Part shown: positions 56,326-64,000 of the stretch, piece by piece | Layout: each line of letters starts with the position of its first letter | Numbering within the stretch: position 1 is the first letter of the stretch | Source of the DNA: Lumnitzera littorea | Lineage: Eukaryota; Streptophyta; Magnoliopsida; Myrtales; Combretaceae | Length of the DNA: 64,000 nucleotides | Direction of reading: 5' to 3' | NCBI GenBank assembly: GCA_024138015.1 | Contig: JAMXBB010000004.1 | Coordinates: 106,734,365 to 106,798,364, forward strand | Notes under the pieces: model-generated | Told to the model about the DNA's origin: nothing | Seen by the model: only the letters and a program-made list of their open reading frames with translations | Database searches by the model: none | Position numbers and translations under genes: made by a program

Positions 56326-59300
56326 TTACTATCGAAATTAGCAGAAGTAATTTTTGGATCGGAGGCTAGGGCTTTCTCCGAGCAAGTTTCTTTCTTAGCA
56401 CCTTGGGTCTTAGAGCTAGCAGATTTTTCTTTCCATACATAAGGGATTTCTTTTGAAAGACACTCTTCGTCTTCCCTTGGATCCTCTACATGAGCTTTGT
56501 CATTACCCTCAATGATCTTGGCACCTACCTCATTGTTATCCTCTTCGTCAGCACTATTAACTTTATCATCAATGTCAACAAAGTCGAGGCAGGAGAGATC
56601 GTAAACAGGGTGAAGCTTTAGGATCTCCTCTCTTACCACTTAGACCCCCTCCAACAACTTCTTCCATAGAAGTCTTTCGTACTGTCGACTAAGAGTGACT
56701 ATATCAAGGGCCTCTTCAACTGATGGTCCTCTCCTTAAAGTCTCCTCTAATTCGGTAATACGGTTCTATAAGTTCGAGTTGTTGGTCTTAGACTCCTTAA
56801 TTTGCATTCTGAGCTTATCTTCCTCGTTGCTCATCATGCAAAGAGTTCGGCTTAGCCCCCAATACTCTTCTTTCTTCTTTTGCAGCTTTTCCTTTAGGCC
56901 TTCATACTCTTTGTATTGCTTTTTCATTTTAACCTTCAAGCTTGAGACTTTATCAGCAATAAGGGTATGTGCTAATTTCTTAGCAGTAAGGTCTTCTTGG
57001 AGCTTTCTTACCTCCATCTCAGCCTTTATCCTCGCGTTCTTGGCAGCGGTAGTTTGGGCCTTAGATGCATTATATGCATCCCCAATTTTCTGCGGCAATT
57101 TCATTTAATATAATGAGTACCCGGAATGACTCAACAAAATACATAAAGACTACTATAGATCTTACCTTTTTAGTCTCCCTATCAGCCTCATCTAAGGCCA
57201 TCAAAATGTGGTTGCTCATTTGAAAAGGAAACTGAATATTAGTAATTGAGTAAATTTAACAATTATAAAGATGCATACAGATACTCACGTCATATAACTT
57301 GGCCACAATATGGGCCTTATTGCAACCACTGATCCTATCGACATCCTTCGTGGTGATATCCCTATCCTTTGGAAGAATAATTCCTTCTATTAAGGCCAAA
57401 GATTTTGTTTTGGCTCTAACATAGGACGAAGTACTCACTGACCTCCTTGTTGGGGATGAATTTGGCGCTGATGATATCGAGAGCTTTGGAGTGCATTACC
57501 TCCTTCATCCTCTCGTCCAAGCCCTTAGAACTTTTAATGGAGGGTTGGCAGCGAGTTTCTTTCTTGGTCTCTCATCAACACTAGGCCCTACCTCCGGTAC
57601 CAACGATGACCCCTCAACGGTGATGGCATCCTCGGCTTCCCTATGAGGTTGGCTCTCTCGGCTTACCTTTCTCAGCTCGACAGAAGGTTAAATATTTTCA
57701 ACCGAAGGCTCTATAAAATGAGGGACCTCGGTTAGCACTGTTTTCTCGCCCTGTTTCTACCTATTGGATGGTTGCGAGATCTTCTTCTGTGCTGTCGCTT
57801 ACTTGGATGTGTTTTATTTTTCCGTTTTCTTTATGGCAGTAGGTTGAGTGGTAGGTGTCGCTGTGTCTGCCCTCTTGTCCGCCTTTGATTTTTTGGCCTT
57901 TGCATGAGCCAGTAGCTTAGTAGGATTTACCTTGCCAACAGCCATATTTGCAACATGAGTAAACAAGTTAATATTAACACGAGAAAAAAATAAACTTACA
58001 TTCTTCGTAACGAGCAAGGCTCAAAGGCGACAATTCTCCCCCCAAGTTGCGAAAATGACTTTCCTCTTGTAGCTATACTCGATACGATGGTAACTCATTG
58101 GCGTACCTTCTTTCTGAGAAAAGATTAGATCTTCACTTTCATAACACCGAATAATTCTCTTGGCATCATAAAAGAACATTTTATTATTCCTCCTTTCCTG
58201 AATTTTCTTTGGTGCTGCTGCATCATTTGGCATTAGGACTATATCTTTAGTACGAATTGGCTCAATCCATTGAGTCTAGAAGTCCAGCTCTTCATTAGAT
58301 ACTATTGACACAAATTTATCATACCACTTGTAGATCTTGGACCTTAACCTATCCATGAACTTCCACTTGTGCCTAATAGCGGCAAAGTACCACCCATCAG
58401 GCTGCCTCCTAATCGTGAAGAGAAACTGAAACAGCTGAAGCACAGCCTTAACTTCGACTTCTTCACAAACTAACTCAAAAGCAGCTAGAAGCTGATATGT
58501 GTTAGATGAGAACATACTCAGTAAGACTCTGAAGTAGTTGAAGAAGCCTTTCACAAGAGTCGAGAAAGGGAAGCGTAACCCAAAATCTAAATATTTTAGG
58601 TATATATGGAATTTGCATTCCCTTAGGAAACATACCCTCTGTAAGCTCCAAAGTTAAGCCTCAAAGTTAAGCCAAGTAACCGTAAGATTGAACTTAGAAC
58701 TCAAGGTTTAGGGCGATCGGTTAAAAGATCCGATCAAACCCAAATTATAAACTATTTAACAAGATATCAGTAAAAATGACCCTGTAAACTTAAATTTAAG
58801 AAAATAAGTAATAAAATAGGAGACTATAAAATTTTCAAATTTTAAGCATAATAACTGCTAATTACCAAAAAGGCAAAAAGTGTAATATAATAACTAATAA
58901 ATTATTAGAGACAGATTATATGTATACTAAAAATTTTAGAATGACCAAAATAATATTTAAGAATGTTCACGTGTACCCCACATGTATTTACGTGTAGAAA
59001 AAAATACGCGTAATTACTAAAATTGGCCGAAAACTAAGCAAATAATTAAAGAAAATTATAAAATAATTGAGGAAAAATAAAAAAAAAATCAGAAGGGTGT
59101 GGAATGATGTAAACTTGGTCGTGGCATGTCAGGATAAGGAAAAGAAAAATTAACCAATAAGAATTAAGCAACACAAAAGCCAAAATTTAAGGGATAAAGT
59201 AATTGTCTTATCTAATTTAATGCACAATAATTACACTAAAGCCCTATAAATAGCAGGAAAAATCCAGGAACTCATTTGGACAGTTGGGAATCAGAGAAAA

Positions 59301-62260
59301 TTAGGGAGAGTCGAAAATTGAGAGAAAAATTCGATTTGGAAAAAAATTAGAAAAATCTGTGCAATTAGGGCTTCTAAAGGGAACCCCCACCAGATGAGCA
59401 GCTGGAAGCGGACGGCCACCACCACCACACGGTGGTGGCAGCGCCCAGGCCGGCCGACAAGGCCACGACGGCCCGCGGTGGCCGGAGCCACCCAAATCGG
59501 TGAGTCCGATTTCCAGCCTGATTTTGTGAAATTTTGTAAAAATAGTAAATATAATTAGAAAATTATGAATTTTGTTATTCTGGGATATTTTTGTATGTAG
59601 TTTTTATGAAAAATGTTATTTTGATGAAATTATGTTCCGTAGTATATGGTCCCTAAGAAATCGTGCAAAATCGAGCATGATTAAACCGGAAATTAAATAG
59701 GCTTAGGGATGTAGTTTGGGGCTCAAAATTTTTTTGTAGGATTCTCATATGATTTAGAACAGTGCTATGAAGCCCGTTTTCAAAAATTAATTTTCAAAAT
59801 TTTTAGATAATTTTTAGGTCCTAAAATGAGGCATAAAATGGGTAATTTAGGATTAATTAAGTAATTAAATTATTAATTTCTGACTTAGTGAATAAGTAGA
59901 TGTTTTAGGGTGTTGAGATTTGATGGAGTATGATACTTATAGCATTTAGGGTGTTAGATGTAATTATTAGGTTAATTATGTAATAAATGAGTAATAGGAA
60001 AAAAATAGTTAATTTTGTAAATTAGGGAAATTTGGAGTAAAATCTGATTTAGGATGGATTTAGACATTTTGAAATAATAATTGGTGTTTAGAGATGGTAA
60101 TTAGGGTAATAGAAATATTAGAAATGCATTATGTGCATAATATGCAATAAAGCATAATGTGTAATTTTTGAAAATATAATAAATAGAAAATATTATAATA
60201 AAAATTGATATTTTGAGAATAATAAAAACGCACAATAAATCTGATAGGAAACTTGAATTTATGGAATTATATGAAAAATGTAAAAATTTATCACATTAGG
60301 AGTGAATTCGGTACACTAATATGGATTTAAGTGTACCGAGTAAAATAAACACTGACAAAGGGTAATGATGGTATTTAGGTTATCGGGAAATAATGTGATT
60401 AATTTCACATTATGGGTTGAAACTAATTTCTAGGGTTGGAATATAAAACGCTACTTAAAAATCGAACTAAAAACCTGGTTTAGAAATCGATGCGAAAACC
60501 GAACCTGAACCTAACCCCAAACCTAGAATAATTATAAAAGACTTAATACCTAGATAATTAGGCATATTAAACCTTAAACAAATCTAACAAGAAGCATTAT
60601 AGGATAAAACGAACCTATAACAGTTATATGAAAAGCTGAAACCACGTTCTTGTTATAGGGATAACCGGTGATGGCCTGAGCAAATCAGACCTCGAGTGAG
60701 CGAGCGAGGAGTCGAGGTAAGTTGGGATTAATACGCTGCTGTATTTTGGAGGCTTAAGATTATGCTTGATTGTGCTTATTAGATAGTTGAATGCGTGCAT
60801 GTGCTTGATTATGGGTGATGTTATGATTATGTTTGTTGTCTTGGCGCATATTGTATGAATTGTATGTAATTATTGATCACCCTAAATTGGGCTTAATCAA
60901 ATATACGACCAGTAATCTTAATCGAACATGCATGGCAACCCGTTAGGGGATTTAGGACTCTCCGGCCAAATATCGACCCCTTCGGAAGGGATAGCGCAGG
61001 ATTGCAAAATGGTCCCTTCTTCATCCTCCATCGAACTAAGTGATAGGAGAGGAGGTCGCGGCGGGGGTGAAGACAGTAGTTCGAAGGTAGTCGCGGGAGG
61101 AGCAAGGTCTCCATTACACAAGCCTGGGTTTGGTCGTGAGCTGTTGCATTAACAGTAACTCCTCAACCCGGATTAGAGTGGGCGCAATTTCTTTAATCTC
61201 ACGACGGGCCGGACAACGTCGTGCGATGGCATTTGCTTGCACATGCATTGCACCTAATAAGTGATTGAAAACCTTGTTGTGTGTATGGTATAGTTTTAAG
61301 TCCTCCGTCCTAACTTACTGAGCTGTGGTTGCTCACATCCCTATAGACATCGTGCAGGTGCTGGCTAAGAAGCGGCAACCAATTACTCTGAAGCTAGCAA
61401 CTGCTGGATCCTGGGGAGTGAGGAAAAACATTGAAGAATAAATACAAATTTTAAGGTCTAAGTTTTTTTTATTTTAGAATTATTTTTCATTTCCGAGTGA
61501 TGTAATAACTAGGGAATATACTATAAAGAAATGTTGTAAACTTTAACTGCAATAATTGAGTGATAACGTATATATATGATTCCTCACTTTTATAGGTAAA
61601 TGATTTATTTAAATTACAAATTGTCTACCTCAAAGCGGGTTAGTTGTGGACGCCTTGTGTAGATTAGGTCTAGGATAGCGGTTGTGAAGCCAACTTCTAT
61701 CTTAGGGTGGTTTACACGGCGGGGCTGTTGCGACTCTGCCGCTTCGGGGCGTGACACCCTCTCCTCCTCTCTCGACCTCCTCAAATTCTACGTTCCAAGA
61801 AGATCTTTCCAGTACTGGTTATATTTCGTGACAAGAACTCTGTTGGTAGAACTGGCAGTCCTATTTGGAGAGTTGCGGTAGTAAGCTATGTTGTTATATA
61901 GATATCCTGCTAATGATTTCCCTTCTTTATCCTCGGGATAATTATCCATAGCAAGGGCATTTATCCAGATGAGTTTATCCCACCTTTCCTCAATATTGTT
62001 GGCTGAACTACCAGAAGAGCACGCTACCTTGCTCCTTATTTGGGGAGGAGAAGTGGCCTCAGTTTCTGTTGCTTCAGAATTGGAGAGAACAAGTCAGCGA
62101 GCGATGTTGTGAACCATACCTGAGTGCTTATGAAGACCGGTATCATAGAAGTTGAACAGCTTGAGAGTGAAGACAAGAAAGCAAGAAAATTTGTTTGTGA
62201 TTTTGAGTAGAAATGAATTCTGATTTTGAAAAGTCCTCTAAATACGGACAACTTATCCTT
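56326..62260 (-). pseudogene. Antisense accessory ORF of the Retand-type element (PF04195-like, with introns), split by an insertion
   Basis: Read on minus. The N-terminal part (about 62060-61762) has NNIEERWDKLIWINALAMDN and LAGYLYNNIAYYRN. After the insertion (58640-61756) follow LRFPFSTLVKGFFNYFRVLL and FQFLFTIRRQPDGWYFAAI, the signature of the 'putative gypsy-type transposon' protein. Next come MFFYDAKRIIRCYESEDLIF and a donor after RYEE (58000). Further on, KAHIVAKLYD joins FPFQMSNHILMALDEADRET-KK and then KIGDAYNASKAQ through two GT-AG, phase-0 introns (57288-57232 and 57165-57090). The C-terminal half is a long coiled coil and an acidic tail ending SANFDSKP (56326). Several stops and frame shifts show decay. 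Function unknown; antisense ORFs at this place are known in Tat elements. Confidence 0.8.
58640..61756 (+). mobile_element. LTR-like unit, 3.1 kb (probable solo LTR), copy 2
   Basis: It begins TGTAAGCTCCAAAG and ends CGGGGCGTGACA. It is flanked by a perfect CCCTC duplication (58635-58639 and 61757-61761), so the borders are exact. Removing it joins the antisense ORF again. It has a TATA box (TATAAATA, 59245-59252), a GC-rich patch (59390-59500) followed by a good donor ATCG|GTGAGT, and a 3' part shared with copy 1 (ACAAGCCTGGGTTTGGTC). Open frames in the GC-rich patch are not gene-like. This copy is less AT-rich and seems less decayed than copy 1. Confidence 0.85.
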
Positions 62261-62597
62261 GTAATTGAATATTTGTTTCTAACAGTAATGATGCGTTGAT
62301 TAGATAGTGGTGCGGATTGTTGACACGTGTTTCATGATAGAAATTCTACGGTTGACAACCCTTTAATAGTTATTAGGCCTATGGTGTAATGATGACCAAA
62401 GCGACAAGTGTCATACTACATATTTTTTGGTTTCTTAAACAAGTGGGAATTTGAAAGCTGCAACTTTTCAATTAAGATGCGAACTATCTTATTGCCTATC
62501 TTGTTCGACATCTAAAAAATTGCACCCTACTTGACCTCTAGAGCCATATGTATTACTCCCTCTGTTGAATTCTTGAATACGGGAGTTGGGGAGCAAA

Positions 62598-63069
62598 TGT
62601 TGATAGTCAATTTTTATCTACCAGTCTTACTCATCTATTCATATGCCAATAGGTTATGTAATCTACATTCTCGGAAAATTGCCAAGTGATCTACATTCTT
62701 GGTACTATGCCAAGTGACATAAATCCATTGCTGATTTGAATTCAAGTTCATGGTGCGAACAGTTATAGCAGACACAATTATATTACATAATTGCCTACTC
62801 TCCCTACATTTCAGGGAATGTGTCTAATAACAAGCTTCCATGTATGTCAACAATTACTTCGATAACTATTCCTTTAGACATGACAATCTCCTATAAATAT
62901 GAGAATGAAACTTTATAAGAGATATCTGATAACTCTTAACTTCTTTACTTTATCCTTCTCATTCCTGCTTACTAACTCAAGCATCGAAGTAGTTGCATTG
63001 GATTGGCCCCGGTACTAAATATTTTCCTTATCTTTGCAGGATATTTTCGATCCCCAAAATTCACTAACA
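62598..63069 (+). repeat. Retand-type 3' LTR
   Basis: It starts TGTTGATAGTCAATTTTTAT after the purine-rich GGGAGTTGGGGAGCAAA (62581-62597, polypurine tract) and ends ATTCACTAACA. The TATA box is at 62892-62899 (TATAAATA). Confidence 0.88.
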
Positions 63070-63235
63070 ATAGGTGCTGTTTATGAAATTTTCCATTCCA
63101 AGGTAAAATTATCCTAAAGTCTTTTATAGAGATATTTAAGAGAATTGAGAATTTTTTTTTTGAAATCTCGAAGAAATCTATCCTTTTCGGATTATCTATC
63201 AAACTAAAATGAATAAATTGACTCTCAGTTATTTT

Positions 63236-63725
63236 GCCCTATCTTTTCAAGATAGGCACTCTAATCTTTTGCCCTGTCCTTTAAAAATAACCATTCTAAT
63301 CTTTTACTTTATCCTTTTAAGATAGGCACCTTAATTATTTACTCTATCTTTTCAAGATAGCTACCTTAATCATATGCCCTATCCTTTTAAGATAGGCACC
63401 TTAATTATTTGTCCTATCCTTTTAAGAGAGATACTTTAATCACTTGCCTTATCCTTTAAAGATAGGCACTTTAGTCATTTACCTTATCTTTTCAAGATAG
63501 GCCTTCTAATCATTTACTTTATATTTTCAAGATCGGCCTTCCTATTCCTTTACCTTATCCTTTCGAGACAAGCTCTCAATGCTTTTGCTTTGTTCTTTTA
63601 AGATAGGCTCCTATTTCTTTACCCTGTCCTTTCAAGACAGGCTTTATATTCCTTTACCCCGTCCTTTCAAGATGGGCCTCCCATTCCTTCAATTCGTCCT
63701 TTCAAGACGAGCTGTTTATTCTTTT
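63236..63725 (+). repeat. Tandem array of 14 units, 35 bp, each with a hairpin (Ogre 3' UTR)
   Basis: Units start at 63236, 63271, 63306, 63341, 63376, 63411, 63446, 63481, 63516, 63552, 63587, 63621, 63656 and 63691. Each has the form CCTATC-cttttaa-GATAGG plus a short linker. Unit 1 has a perfect 8-bp stem (CCTATCTT, loop TTC, AAGATAGG). Late units change both stem arms together. It ends about 170 bases before the 3' LTR, the usual place for tandem repeats in Tat/Ogre elements. There are no unique spacers, so it is not a CRISPR array. Confidence 0.92.
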
Positions 63726-63895
63726 CATTGACCTTTCAAGTTAGTATCTTTTTTTCAAAATGAGACATTATTTAATTGACCATTTAAGTTAGTAATCTTT
63801 ATCTCATTGATTTAAGATAGGATTCAAGAAAAACGAGCATCTCTTTTGTTTTTGTAGTGAAGTTTTAATCAAACTTCCCTATAAAAAGGGATAGT

Positions 63896-64000
63896 TGTAG
63901 ACATCTCATTTTTGCCATTGTTAAGAATTTTTTTTATTAGGCCAGATTAAAATATAAATAAATAAAATAATAAGAAAAAATTATTAAAAAATAAAAAATA
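63896..64000 (+). repeat. Ogre-type 3' LTR, first 105 bases
   Basis: It starts TGTAGACATCTCATTTTTGC and follows the 5' LTR (23386) through CAGATTAAAA and the A/T-rich AATAAGAAAAAA-TTATTAAAAA part. The preceding ATAAAAAGGGATAG is a weak polypurine tract. The LTR continues beyond the window. Confidence 0.85.

Larger units (their letters stand above)
49698..63069 (+). mobile_element. Tat element of Retand/Grande type, 13.4 kb, with antisense ORF
   Basis: Two LTRs of 473 and 472 bases (49698-50170 and 62598-63069) bound a primer site, gag, protease, RT-RNase H-integrase, a hairpin tandem array and a minus-strand accessory ORF. The layout with an antisense ORF downstream of pol is known for the Retand/Grande branch of Tat. 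The LTRs have diverged strongly: 16 differences in the first 70 aligned bases, 14 of them transitions. The insertion is therefore old. The flanks GGTGT on the left and ATAGGTGC on the right give no exact 5-bp duplication. If the LTR ended AATA, GGTGT/GGTGC would match at 4/5. The second copy of the LTR-like unit sits inside. Confidence 0.85.
23386..64000 (+). mobile_element. Tat/Ogre-type Ty3/gypsy element broken by nested insertions (3' end outside window)
   Basis: I join these parts because they have one orientation, one lineage and the correct order: 5' LTR (23386-25460), primer site (25465), ORF1 (26333-27102), protease (40966-41959), RT/RNase H/integrase (about 45770-49209), hairpin array (63236-63725) and 3' LTR start (63896). 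The two LTR starts match through TGTAGA-ATCTCATTTTTGCC and beyond. Athila-type, CRM-type and Retand-type elements and two LTR-like units fill the interruptions. The gag region expected between ORF1 and protease is missing. The joining is an inference: separate fragments of two Ogre copies could give the same picture. Confidence 0.65.

Noticed and set aside
57990..58017. Possible exact acceptor for the antisense-ORF intron after position 58000
   Set aside because: The donor is clear, but several AG dinucleotides downstream are equally plausible, so the intron end is not stated.
59291..59495. GC-rich minus-strand open frames
   Set aside because: They sit in the GC-rich patch of the LTR-like unit, where stop codons are rare by composition.
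63236..63725. CRISPR-like regular repeat
   Set aside because: Units are contiguous without unique spacers, in plant nuclear DNA and within a retrotransposon 3' region.

Overview
The window is plant nuclear DNA, most likely from an eudicot: AT-rich, with GT-AG introns, plant gene families, microsatellites and deeply nested Ty3/gypsy LTR retrotransposons. A run of Ns (9903-10129) shows it is an assembled scaffold. The species cannot be told from the sequence.

Genic end (1-5.5 kb): the last exon of a RAD6/UBC2-type ubiquitin-conjugating enzyme lies on + (894-1022). A complete six-exon gene for a 344-residue plant protein of unknown function lies on - (5379 to 3640). The two genes converge.

Intergenic belt (5.5-23.4 kb): no convincing host gene. 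It holds short tandem repeats, a MITE-like element filled with a degenerate trinucleotide tract, a 32-bp perfect palindrome, the assembly gap, a TRIM element (16090-16693) with two LTRs, primer-binding site and polypurine tract, a hAT-type MITE candidate, a SINE-like fragment, and a 90-bp tandem array.

Retrotransposon stack (23.4-64 kb): I read this as one very large Tat/Ogre-type element, broken by later insertions. Its 5' LTR is 23386-25460. ORF1 is 26333-27102, protease 40966-41959, and RT to integrase about 45770-49209. A 3' hairpin-repeat array lies at 63236-63725, and the start of its 3' LTR is at 63896. Inside it sit: (a) an Athila-type element with gag and an env-like ORF but no pol (about 27.1-34.3 kb); (b) a minus-strand CRM/Reina-type chromovirus (about 34.35-40.94 kb); (c) a 3.5-kb LTR-like unit (41960-45508); (d) a 13.4-kb Tat element of Retand/Grande type with two 470-bp LTRs (49698-63069), whose antisense ORF is itself split by (e) a second 3.1-kb copy of the unit in (c) (58640-61756, perfect 5-bp duplication).

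All retrotransposon reading frames carry stops or frameshifts, so none looks able to move by itself. The most unusual signals are hairpin-bearing 34-35-bp arrays in two different Tat elements, one with compensatory stem changes; a spliced antisense ORF; and a cluster of TCACGG/CCGTGA palindromes in the Athila element.
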